A stretch of 33,635 bases of DNA from a virus: positions 1 through 33,635 of IMG/VR virus record IMGVR_UViG_3300022185_000201. One strand, given 5' to 3'. A program made the position numbers and the translations under genes. Shown piece by piece: positions 25,591 through 33,621 of this stretch. The number at the start of each line of letters is the position of its first letter. Positions within the stretch are counted from its first letter, which is position 1. The notes under the pieces are model-generated. The model did no database searches. It was not told the DNA's origin and was given only the letters and a program-made list of their open reading frames with translations.

Positions 25591-27435
25591 TTAGTATCCT
25601 AATGAAGCTGCTGCTTCTTCAGAAGACATTTCATCAAATGTTTTTGCTTTAGATTCTTTATCAACTTTAGAAGTTGACAAGTTGTTACCGAAGTTTACAA
25701 TCGCAGACATTTCACCTGCAAGAGTTGCGTTAGTAGTAAGTTTGCCAAAACGCTCACCATGTTTAGTAATACGTTCAGCCATACGTGCTTCTAAAACAGC
25801 AATTGACTTAGCTTCAAAGTCATCAGCTAAAGTAGCTGGGTCAGCAGTTAAGATTGCTTCGAAATCATCATTTAGATATTCTAATACGATTTCATTATCA
25901 ACATCAGCAGTTAGTTCAGCAAATTTTGCTTTAACATTATCTAAGATTGACTTGTTAATAGTAACTAGCTCAGCATTAACTAAGTTCGTTACTTTCTCAA
26001 CGACAGGAGTTTCAGCATCACCGAATTTAGCAACTGCATTAGATACCGCTTCTACTTCGCCTTCAGCTTTTAGTTTAGCATCAACGATTAATTGTGCTTC
26101 AGCTAATACATCATTAAGAGCTGGCGGTGCTTCCTCAGCAACTGCTGATTCACCTGCATATTTAACCATACCTAATGTTTTTGCTAATTGAACAGTGAAT
26201 GTTTTAAAATCTTGTGCAGATTTAACTCCCATACCACTCATAGCTGACATTTCACCTGCTAGAGATTTAACTGTTTTATCATCTTCTACAAGATTTAATT
26301 CATCTTGCATAGCTTTAAATAAACCTGGATTGTGTAACTTAATATCATTTAACGTGCTTTTAGCTAATACACCTGAAATATCCATCTCGCCTGCGTCCTC
26401 CTCTTCATCCTTTTCAGAACAATTTTTACATCCTGCTTTTTTACATTGTGCTTTGGTTTTATGCTTAGAGCATTTCCAACCTTTTTCGCCTTCACCTGCT
26501 AAATCTTCTTTAATTTCATAAGACACTTCTTGTTCACCTGCCTCTCCGCTTTCTACAAAGTTAACGACACGTCTTACTGGGACAAGTCCACTTGTAAAGA
26601 TAACCGTATCATTTTCTATTTTGTAGTCAGCTTTTGCATAACCATGCGGAACATCGCTACCTTCTATTTCTAAAACTACATAATTTTCATACACGTCTTG
26701 AACGTAATGATATGAACCTTCAGAGTTAAAGTTAGCTCGTGCTGCACTCCTAACAAACTCGATTAACTGACCATAACTACCTTCCATTTCAAAGGCTTCT
26801 TTCCATTTGTCTTGTAAGGTCATAACAACTCCACCTTCTGTAATTTCATTCATCTCACCTGCTAACTTAACAATATAAGCTGGCAGTCCTTCACCAAGTT
26901 TCCTTGAAAGGTCGATTGATTTTAGGTCAACTTCTAATATATCTTGAACGTCACCGCTCATTATATATCTTACTTTGCCCCAAACTGAAATACTATCGAT
27001 GGCTTTGGACTTAATCCAAACTTTAGCTTTATCAGCTGTTGGTAAGACGTATCCTTTTAACCACACTCTGATTTGCCCACCATCTAACACTTCAGACTTA
27101 GAGCCGAACCAAACAATCTGTGGGTCTGGCAATACGAAACCAACTTCATCTGGTTTGATATGTCCCAAATGACCAACTGGTAATTTTTCAAGGACTTGAA
27201 CACCAATAGATAAAACTACCTCTGGCTTCCAGTTTCGATTGTTAGCAGAAACACCTGACACTGTATACGCATAGATAAACTTATCATCTGATGTATCATT
27301 CTTAGTGATTAAATCATAATCAAAGTTTTGTCCAACTTCGAAATCTGTTGGTACTTCTAACGTAGCATCATGCATCTCACCTACAATATTAAAACTGAGG
27401 TTCATATCCTCCGTTACCTGTTTCGGCTTACCCAC
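25591..27435 (-). CDS. Prohead protease fused to scaffold, XkdF-like
   Basis: 614 residues from the GTG at 27435, which has GGAGGT 6 bases upstream. Residues about 40-160 fit the herpesvirus/HK97-type prohead protease fold: HLGH at 89-92, a VWLKGYVLP strand at 124-132 and DSISVWG at 147-153, giving a candidate His and Ser. Residues about 205-295 form a second small domain often seen in XkdF-like proteins. A Cys-rich segment (Cys322, His325, Cys331, Cys336, Cys339) follows. The rest, to the end, is acidic, Ala/Glu-rich and helical like a scaffold. Seven Ala-Gly-Glu tripeptides (first residues 192, 299, 313, 348, 393, 427, 573), three inside LAGEM, lie between or at domain borders and are candidate self-cleavage sites. 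The place between MuF and capsid genes fits. Confidence 0.82.
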   Translation of the reverse strand: MGKPKQVTEDMNLSFNIVGEMHDATLEVPTDFEVGQNFDYDLITKNDTSDDKFIYAYTVSGVSANNRNWKPEVVLSIGVQVLEKLPVGHLGHIKPDEVGFVLPDPQIVWFGSKSEVLDGGQIRVWLKGYVLPTADKAKVWIKSKAIDSISVWGKVRYIMSGDVQDILEVDLKSIDLSRKLGEGLPAYIVKLAGEMNEITEGGVVMTLQDKWKEAFEMEGSYGQLIEFVRSAARANFNSEGSYHYVQDVYENYVVLEIEGSDVPHGYAKADYKIENDTVIFTSGLVPVRRVVNFVESGEAGEQEVSYEIKEDLAGEGEKGWKCSKHKTKAQCKKAGCKNCSEKDEEEDAGEMDISGVLAKSTLNDIKLHNPGLFKAMQDELNLVEDDKTVKSLAGEMSAMSGMGVKSAQDFKTFTVQLAKTLGMVKYAGESAVAEEAPPALNDVLAEAQLIVDAKLKAEGEVEAVSNAVAKFGDAETPVVEKVTNLVNAELVTINKSILDNVKAKFAELTADVDNEIVLEYLNDDFEAILTADPATLADDFEAKSIAVLEARMAERITKHGERFGKLTTNATLAGEMSAIVNFGNNLSTSKVDKESKAKTFDEMSSEEAAASLGY

Positions 27436-27455
27436 TTTCTCACCTCCCCTCAAGG

Positions 27456-28901
27456 TTAATTATTGTCGTACTCATTTTTGGCGTCACTGTAATCTACAAC
27501 CGCTTTCTTTAGTTGTAGCTCTTTACGTTTTAGCTTCAGTACGCTACGTTCACGTTTAACCTCAGCAATCAACGTTCGCCTATCAGTACCACCATCCCTC
27601 AATACTTCATTAGGTATAGCTTTGTATACTTCTAATTTAGTGTTAAGGAACTTTTCATACTCATTAAGTTCTTCCGTATGGGTCATTTTATTAACTGACT
27701 GTGTAGGAAGTTTCTCTTTAAGTCCCTGTATAAGGTTACGAGCATTATCTAAATCGGTTAGTTGCTCTTTTAATTCTTTAATAGCTTTCGTTTTGCTTAG
27801 TTCATCTAAAGTAGCGACACGATTTCCTTTGACCAATTCTTTTAGGTCAAACTCACCTGCTTGCCAAAGTTGATATTTGGTTTTACCTAATACACGTTCC
27901 TTATCCTTCTTAGATAGCTTTTTAAACCATTGTTCAAAAGAATCTTTTCGTCTCCGCTTTCCTTTTAAACCTTGGCGGTAAACAATATCGCCATCCTCAA
28001 CTTTAACAGGAACATCCTTACCTCGACAATTAGGATGTATACGTCCCATTCGTTTATTAGATACTTGACCATCTACACTCGAACATATTAAACAGGTTCT
28101 ACCGTCTAATACTTCTACCCTTTGCCATTTGTTAGGAAGAAGATGTTTATTAGTTTCCATAACATCAGCTTCAGCTTCCTCAGATACACCTTGAATTTCC
28201 ATTTCAATAGCTCGCTTAGATAATTTACGAATGTTATTGTTTAAAGCTTTTTCCATCCCTTTTAATGTACTTATATAAGTCCTACCTTTTTTATCAGATA
28301 GTGGTTCTAAAGCGTCATTAAATACTGCCTTCAAAGCAATATCAGTTTGGGCAATAGCTTGAGCAATACGCTCCGACATTGTTTTCTTATAGCGAGGTTT
28401 ATTTATTAGCTCCTCAAGTTTCTCTTTAGTAAAGCCTATGTCATAAAGCTTTTTACTTTCTTTTGACTCACCTACGAACATTTCTCCTTGATATTCCTTT
28501 ATATTAGGTTTTTCGTATATGTCCAATTCGGGAATACGTTCATCTAATACCCATAAGAAATACTGTCGGTTGTAGTTATATGTGGCACGAATAACCTCTT
28601 GTCCATAAATGATAAGCTCTTTATGCATTTTAGCTCTAAGCTTATCCCAACTATTAATGAAAGCAACTTTCTTTTTAAGATGTGTCGTATCGAATCGTTC
28701 GACTTTTCCAAAATGCTTTGATAGGATAGAACCAAGTTGTTCTAAGTAACCATAATCACCAGTGAACATTTTATCAATATCGGATAGCTTTTTCTTTTCA
28801 TATTGTGCCATATACACTTCATTTTCTAATAGCATCAACATATACTCAATATCAGCTTCGGGATATTGTTTTTCAAGTTTCGATTTACTTAACTTCACCA
28901 T
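27456..28901 (-). CDS. Minor head protein, MuF/SPP1 gp7 type
   Basis: Minor capsid protein that associates with the portal in Mu- and SPP1-like phages. In the 481-residue form the MuF signature lies at about 256-298: KWQRVEVLDGRTCLICSSVDG followed by IHPNCRGKDVPV, with the conserved C-x2-C and H-x2-C residues. The block SFEQWFKKL to TLDEL (about 321-368) is also usual in this family. The C-terminal 110 residues are charged and look like coiled coil; no toxin domain is visible. The ATG at 28901 is 8 bases from AGGAG and is preferred over the GTG at 28910. The sequence QGEM-FVGES near 138-146 and QAGEF near 347 resemble the scaffold AGE motifs. Confidence 0.85.
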   Translation of the reverse strand: MVKLSKSKLEKQYPEADIEYMLMLLENEVYMAQYEKKKLSDIDKMFTGDYGYLEQLGSILSKHFGKVERFDTTHLKKKVAFINSWDKLRAKMHKELIIYGQEVIRATYNYNRQYFLWVLDERIPELDIYEKPNIKEYQGEMFVGESKESKKLYDIGFTKEKLEELINKPRYKKTMSERIAQAIAQTDIALKAVFNDALEPLSDKKGRTYISTLKGMEKALNNNIRKLSKRAIEMEIQGVSEEAEADVMETNKHLLPNKWQRVEVLDGRTCLICSSVDGQVSNKRMGRIHPNCRGKDVPVKVEDGDIVYRQGLKGKRRRKDSFEQWFKKLSKKDKERVLGKTKYQLWQAGEFDLKELVKGNRVATLDELSKTKAIKELKEQLTDLDNARNLIQGLKEKLPTQSVNKMTHTEELNEYEKFLNTKLEVYKAIPNEVLRDGGTDRRTLIAEVKRERSVLKLKRKELQLKKAVVDYSDAKNEYDNN

Positions 28902-28941
28902 CAATATCACTCCTTACCTTATTGTCGTATATGTCAACGTT

Positions 28942-28947
28942 ATTATA
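28942..28947 (-). promoter_or_regulatory. Candidate -10 box before MuF gene
   Basis: TATAAT (followed by AA) on the minus strand in the short gap after the amidase-like gene. No convincing -35 box is seen. A start about 7 bases downstream would leave a short leader containing the AAGGAG ribosome site of the next gene. The context resembles the two other TATAATA sites in the window. The evidence is weak because the DNA is AT-rich. Confidence 0.22.
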
Positions 28948-28966
28948 TAGAAGGAACACGAATATT

Positions 28967-29734
28967 TTATAAGTGGTTTTCACCTGGTTTCAACGCAACG
29001 TCGATAGACCTCGTAACACTATCAGTAACAACTTTAACCATATTTGCATATAGGAAAGCTAACTCACCTCGTGTTACTAAAGAGTTTGGATAGAACGAAC
29101 CATCAGTTGATAATCCTAGTACACCATCATTAACTGCCTGATTAATAGCAGACTCATAACGATGACCTTCGCAATCACGAAACTCTACATAATCTAATAC
29201 CGAACTTCCTGTACGCTTAACTTTATCAAGTATCTCATTCTTATTTAAAGAACTACCTGGTGAAGTACGAGGACTATGCTCCGAATGGAATATGAATTTA
29301 TCATCGCCTACATTATGAACATCGAATAATAATTTCAAAGTATCAATAAGAGTTACTTCTTGTTCGCCTTCCAAAACTTCTTTACCTTTATCAAAGTTAC
29401 CTAAGATGATAACTGACATAGGTCCAAACTTATCATTACCATTGCGTCCTTTAATACTAGAAGGTGGCTCATTAAGGTCTCTTAATACCCATACCATTCC
29501 ATCTGGAGTCAATAACAAGTTTTGCCCAAAGTCATTTAGACCTCTAACATCTTTATCTCTACGATAAACATCAGCAATAACCTTTTCCTTATTTTCCGCT
29601 AGAGCATACGCATGCTTATCTGGCTTCCAATTATGATGTAAGTGAACCTCCGTAATGAAACGTTTAGGCTTGTTGTCTTTATACCATTTTGCAAACTCGG
29701 CAAATGTTAATGGTTTAAGTTCATGTTGTGACAT
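28967..29734 (-). CDS. Amidase-fold protein with SLH domain, possibly inactive
   Basis: 255 residues. Residues about 25-165 match the PGRP/Amidase_2 fold of phage N-acetylmuramoyl-L-alanine amidases: HLHHNWKP at 31-38, a DFGQNLLLTPDG strand at 68-79, GNFDKG at 112-117 and FHSEHSPRTSPGSSL at 149-163. Residues about 184-234 are one SLH repeat with the usual GHRYESAI and VTRGELA signatures, which binds pyruvylated wall polymer. Key residues differ from the family. The Cys/Asp zinc ligand before PG is Ser158, the usual Tyr-His of DIGYHF is Gln71-Asn72, and the usual Lys is Arg156. His34 and His150 remain. It sits between portal and MuF genes with a strong ribosome site (GGGAGGTG). It may be a wall-binding or structural protein rather than an active endolysin. 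Fold confidence is high, activity doubtful. Confidence 0.82.
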   Translation of the reverse strand: MSQHELKPLTFAEFAKWYKDNKPKRFITEVHLHHNWKPDKHAYALAENKEKVIADVYRRDKDVRGLNDFGQNLLLTPDGMVWVLRDLNEPPSSIKGRNGNDKFGPMSVIILGNFDKGKEVLEGEQEVTLIDTLKLLFDVHNVGDDKFIFHSEHSPRTSPGSSLNKNEILDKVKRTGSSVLDYVEFRDCEGHRYESAINQAVNDGVLGLSTDGSFYPNSLVTRGELAFLYANMVKVVTDSVTRSIDVALKPGENHL

Positions 29735-29756
29735 TTATTTCACCTCCCTCAGTAGT

Positions 29757-31397
29757 TTATTTTTTCATCTCACCTAACAAAGCTATTAATTGATTAACCA
29801 TGTTATCAGATACCATCATTTCACCAACATCTACACCATCTTCATCGTCTATAAGAACCGAATTTGGATTGATACCAACTTTAGATGCTATTTCATCTAC
29901 CATAGCTTGAGTTTCAGCCTGAGAACCAACTTTACCTGCAAATTGTGCTTTAGCTCGTTTTAACTCACCATCGCCATCGCCTACTACTTTCAACAAACGC
30001 ATATACGTCTCATCAGTTAATAGACCTGCATCCCTAGCCATTTTCAATCGTACATCAAGCGACATATCTTCATCGGGTAATACTTCGCCCCATTTGATTG
30101 TAGAAATAATATCATCAATATTAATATCTTTATTATAGAAAGCTGATATTTGTGCGATAGTATCATTAGTTTTAACGAAAGAGTCATGTACGTCTAAACG
30201 TTTACTTTGTATCCGTTGTACTAGAGGACTCGACTGCATTTTTACACTAGCATAAGTTGAACTCATACTAACTCCAAGTGTCCACTCGGGAACACCTGAC
30301 ATTTGAACGAATATATAGAAGATGAGTTCCAATAACGCTTTCGCATTACTTACTGTATCATTTACCTGGAGGTAACTTACTTTTGCACCTCCCTTTAAAT
30401 AATATCCACCCATCATGTTATATATACCTTCATTAACTGTTCCACCTGAAGGGTCAACTTGCCCATACATTTCAGCAATGAAATTATTAGGGTCATCCAA
30501 TCCACTAAATACAATAGTCGGTTGACCATTATACATGTTAGCATCGATTGCACGTTCTAAGATTTGATGATAAACACCTGATAATTTAATCAATCCATTC
30601 GCATCAGCAAAACCATTTATATCACCTATTAGTCGTCCTTGATTAAATTCAACTATAGGCATCACACCCCATGGATTAGTCATTTGTGCTTTATGAATAG
30701 TTTCTTTATCATCTTCTATTCGCAACACCTTGACAAAGTGTTTAAACTCATCAATATTAGAAGCGTCTTTCTTCTTAGTAAGAGCATCTTCAAATTCTTG
30801 GTTATTTTCCTTCCAATATATCTTATCGAAGTATACATGATTTTTATCATATTTACTTTCATCGGATTCACGTGCATTAGTGTCTTTTACTTCGAACTTC
30901 TCCACTATAGTACGAACCCTTGCATAAGTTATATCATCGGGGTCACTCCAATTCTCCCTACGCACTTCTAAAATAGATTGCTTAGTATGAGGATGAAAAG
31001 TAACAAGTTTCTTTCGCTGATTATAACCTAACTCTAAATAAGACTGACCATATAATCCTAAGTACTTCAATGTATCGTATATTTTAGATTTGTTTTGTTC
31101 ATATGTGAAGTCCAACAATTTATCTAATTCACGATTACCTTTAGCCTCTGGGTCGGGCAACCCCATGTAATGTAATAAGTTATCAGTTACTGCTTTTATT
31201 ATCCATCCACCTAGGAAATAGTCTGGGTTCTCACCACGATATAGTTTGTTAATAAACTCAATATCAGTTTCATCTTCGTTTATTAGCTGAGATAAGTCGA
31301 GTGCTTTATTACCACCACTCATTGTGCGTTCCAAACTTAAACCTGCGGAAGTCATAAAGCCAGTTCCAATCATATCGTAATCGCTTGCGTATGCCAT
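29757..31397 (-). CDS. Portal protein, SPP1 gp6-like
   Basis: Forms the ring at the head vertex through which DNA is packaged and to which the connector binds. At 546 residues the length and the pattern (an N-terminal IIKAVTDNLLHYMGLP region, a central GLYGQSYLELGY strand region and a long helical C-terminal part) fit SPP1/Mu-type portals, as does its place directly after the terminase. AAGGAGGTG lies about 6 bases before the ATG. The last residues are LLGEMKK and another VGEM lies about 20 residues before. These resemble the repeated AGEM sites in the protease-scaffold and may be processing sites (inference). Confidence 0.9.
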   Translation of the reverse strand: MAYASDYDMIGTGFMTSAGLSLERTMSGGNKALDLSQLINEDETDIEFINKLYRGENPDYFLGGWIIKAVTDNLLHYMGLPDPEAKGNRELDKLLDFTYEQNKSKIYDTLKYLGLYGQSYLELGYNQRKKLVTFHPHTKQSILEVRRENWSDPDDITYARVRTIVEKFEVKDTNARESDESKYDKNHVYFDKIYWKENNQEFEDALTKKKDASNIDEFKHFVKVLRIEDDKETIHKAQMTNPWGVMPIVEFNQGRLIGDINGFADANGLIKLSGVYHQILERAIDANMYNGQPTIVFSGLDDPNNFIAEMYGQVDPSGGTVNEGIYNMMGGYYLKGGAKVSYLQVNDTVSNAKALLELIFYIFVQMSGVPEWTLGVSMSSTYASVKMQSSPLVQRIQSKRLDVHDSFVKTNDTIAQISAFYNKDINIDDIISTIKWGEVLPDEDMSLDVRLKMARDAGLLTDETYMRLLKVVGDGDGELKRAKAQFAGKVGSQAETQAMVDEIASKVGINPNSVLIDDEDGVDVGEMMVSDNMVNQLIALLGEMKK

Positions 31398-31409
31398 TTA
31401 TTCACCTCC

Positions 31410-33299
31410 TTACTTGCGTAGACTATTTGGTAATGTTTTTGGTATTTTACCCAATCCACCTTGTCGAGTGTTAGCTGGCTCACCGACACGTCTAGCATAA
31501 CCTTGTCTACCTGACCAATGAGGGTTATTTTTCATACCGACTGATGCAACTGCACCTGTACCTACTTCAGCTGTCATAATCATACGAGCAACTTTTCGAT
31601 ATAAGTTTGCGTGTGCTAGATGGTCATGACCTGTCCTAATAAAGTATTCTTTGCGTTCACCAGTATCATCATTTTCTTCAGTTTCCTTTTTAAGAGCAAT
31701 ATGGTGTGAATTAAATCGTTCCATAATGTCGAAACCTGAAGGTGTAATAAGTTTATTGGTTACTATGTCATTGAATAAACCTTTAAACATTTCTGTTCGG
31801 TCTATATTAGCCATACCTTCATCAAGTCGATAACTCATATCCCCATCACGTGTAGCAGTGTAGAAAGCCATACATACTCTACCTGGATATTTATTCTTAA
31901 ACCATCGTGCCGAGTTTTTATTTGGGTTTCCATCTATAACCGCATATTGTATGTTATATCTGTCCCATAGCTCGGGTAGACGTTGGAAAGGGTCTTCATC
32001 ATCATAATCTTGGGAGTCAATTGATTCCACATAGATTATCTTTTCCTTAGAAGGGTCAATTTCATCTGGGACACTTATTGTTACCCATAATATATCACCT
32101 TGGTCAATTCCCATTACCGCTTGGTGTTCCTTTTTAGCAGAACCCCACATTTGATAAGGTCGTTGTATACCACGCATTATCTCTAACGTTAAAGCTGTAG
32201 ACTTCTCACTATAGGATTCACCTAAGTCGAAGTTGTAAAAGTCAGAGATACGTCTATAACCATTTTTGGAATCTACCAACTCATTAGCAGTGAAACGTGG
32301 GTTCATCATTTTACTTATATGGTATCCACGAACACCTGTATTAGATGGTGATGAAGCAATCCATATACCATTACGAATTGTATCGGGCTCTATAAGAGAT
32401 TGACACCCATGACACTGGTAAATATATCCCTTACCAAATGCCAACTCCTTAACATGCCTATCGAATTCCATTTTGAATTGTGCGTTACACTTAGGACATT
32501 TCACATGCCACATTTGCATATCCGATTTTTGGAACATAGTCGATACACCATAACCTGGAATAGTTGGTGTACTAAAGTTATACTCCCATTTCATATCGGA
32601 TGCACCAAGACGTGATTTGAATTTGTTCAATACGTTTTGATTTGAGAAGTTTACCTCATCATGTATATTCCAGTCACTATCCACCGAGATGGCAGAACCA
32701 TCACCGAACGTCCCTTTATAATATATGAAGAAGTCATTTATACGTCGCATAGATGCATTATTCACATATAGCATTGACTGGATATATGTTTTAGGATTAT
32801 CAACCATCTTCATATTCCAATAAGGGTCATCAGGTGTACAGTCGATAGAACCTTCTATTATTTGTGGTAAACGTGAAGCTGCATACTGCAACATGTCTTT
32901 AAAGGTTGGGAATGTATATATTGCTTTTCCCATATTATAATCACCGAACCAAAATAACTTGGTCAGCATTATTTCAGATATACCCATTTGGGCTGATTTT
33001 TCTATAACCTGCTTAGGGTGTAAGTCATCTAATATTTGCCTTTGATATGGGAAGTTATGATAAGTCATTGGCTTTCCTTTGAATAGCCTATACTTCAATG
33101 CCCAATCGGATGGCTTTAATATTTCCCTATCAGTATTATCTCTTAACCCCTCTAAACGAAACTCATCACTGTCGACCTCGTTAGGATTTTGTATAATGTG
33201 AGCCAAGTAAGAACTCATATCGATAGCCGACTTTAGATGGTCTTCTTTATTAGGAGTCAAACCTGGTATTAACAGTTGCGATAACAAGTCAATATCCAA
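31410..33299 (-). CDS. terL: Terminase large subunit, GpA-like
   Basis: ATPase and nuclease subunit that drives DNA into the prohead and cuts it. In 629-residue numbering, a Walker A-like segment KSAQMGISE lies at 101-109 and an acidic pair DE near 214-215 fits Walker B. A four-cysteine zinc-finger (Cys 268, 271, 296, 299) is of the kind seen in GpA-type terminases. Acidic residues at 399 (GIDQGD) and 456 (VIDGNP) fit the nuclease domain. I prefer the TTG start at 33299 because GGAGGT stands 7 bases upstream; the in-frame ATG at 33314 overlaps that ribosome site and has none of its own. The stop overlaps the portal ribosome site. No small terminase subunit is visible in the window. Confidence 0.93.
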   Translation of the reverse strand: MDIDLLSQLLIPGLTPNKEDHLKSAIDMSSYLAHIIQNPNEVDSDEFRLEGLRDNTDREILKPSDWALKYRLFKGKPMTYHNFPYQRQILDDLHPKQVIEKSAQMGISEIMLTKLFWFGDYNMGKAIYTFPTFKDMLQYAASRLPQIIEGSIDCTPDDPYWNMKMVDNPKTYIQSMLYVNNASMRRINDFFIYYKGTFGDGSAISVDSDWNIHDEVNFSNQNVLNKFKSRLGASDMKWEYNFSTPTIPGYGVSTMFQKSDMQMWHVKCPKCNAQFKMEFDRHVKELAFGKGYIYQCHGCQSLIEPDTIRNGIWIASSPSNTGVRGYHISKMMNPRFTANELVDSKNGYRRISDFYNFDLGESYSEKSTALTLEIMRGIQRPYQMWGSAKKEHQAVMGIDQGDILWVTISVPDEIDPSKEKIIYVESIDSQDYDDEDPFQRLPELWDRYNIQYAVIDGNPNKNSARWFKNKYPGRVCMAFYTATRDGDMSYRLDEGMANIDRTEMFKGLFNDIVTNKLITPSGFDIMERFNSHHIALKKETEENDDTGERKEYFIRTGHDHLAHANLYRKVARMIMTAEVGTGAVASVGMKNNPHWSGRQGYARRVGEPANTRQGGLGKIPKTLPNSLRK

Positions 33300-33349
33300 T
33301 ACTTTGACCTCCATTCGTTACTTATTATCGGCTTACCTCAGTAATTGGT

Positions 33350-33567
33350 TGATAGTATAGATATATTATAGTTCATATCACATCGTGTTTATTATCAAGC
33401 AACGTCACATTAATGCATAACGTTTATCTATACTATCAGTAGGAGTAATAAAGCAGATATACTTCATCGAAACCGATTTTGCATCTACCATAGAAGGTGA
33501 CTCATGTGACTTATCAATCCACAAGTCTTATTATTACTCCTACTCATAGTACATATGCCATCAGTAG
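33350..33567 (-). other. Structured non-coding element upstream of terminase
   Basis: This stretch has no gene but is rich in pairing. Two perfect 14-bp inverted repeats are present: 33438-33451 pairs with 33531-33544, and 33350-33363 pairs with 33425-33438, so the two helices meet at 33438. Inside the first are smaller stems 33508-33512/33523-33527, 33453-33458/33483-33488 (one G-U pair) and 33466-33469/33474-33477. Inside the second is 33401-33405/33420-33424. An imperfect hairpin at 33540-33567 would compete with the first long helix. Read on the minus strand, this would be a compact multi-helix RNA just before the terminase. It could instead be a DNA-level site such as operators or a packaging site. 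The pairing is seen directly; the role is unknown. Confidence 0.6.
33365..33370 (-). promoter_or_regulatory. Candidate -10 box before terminase
   Basis: A TATAAT hexamer on the minus strand sits in the context ACTATAATA. No good -35 hexamer is found 16-18 bases upstream. Transcription from it would start near 33358, inside one arm of the 14-bp inverted repeat, about 60 bases before the terminase start. The same nine bases ACTATAATA occur before the tail chaperone gene, which supports a phage late-promoter motif, although AT-rich DNA gives such matches by chance. Confidence 0.3.
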
Positions 33568-33583
33568 AGTTAACAAACGTGGC

Positions 33584-33621
33584 TAGAGCGTCCTCTATAC
33601 CATAGAGTGATAATAATCACT
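33584..33621. repeat. Cluster of short hairpins at right edge
   Basis: Three short inverted repeats follow one another: 33584-33588 with 33593-33597 (5 bp, 4-base loop), 33593-33598 with 33602-33607 (6 bp, 3-base loop, sharing bases with the first), and 33606-33611 with 33616-33621 (6 bp, 4-base loop). None is followed by a U-tract on the minus strand, so they do not look like simple terminators. They continue the paired character of the adjoining element. No open reading frame of useful length covers them. Confidence 0.4.

Noticed and set aside
27456-27800. C-terminal toxin domain on the MuF protein, known in some MuF polymorphic toxins
   Set aside because: The tail is a short, charged, coiled-coil-like region without recognisable catalytic motifs.
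28931-28936. TTGACA (minus strand) before the MuF gene as a -35 box
   Set aside because: No -10-like hexamer lies 16-18 bases downstream; that place is taken by the ribosome site.
33461-33490. T-arm-like GGTTTCGAT sequence suggesting a tRNA
   Set aside because: No acceptor, anticodon or D arms can be placed around it, and the bases form a better 4-bp hairpin.
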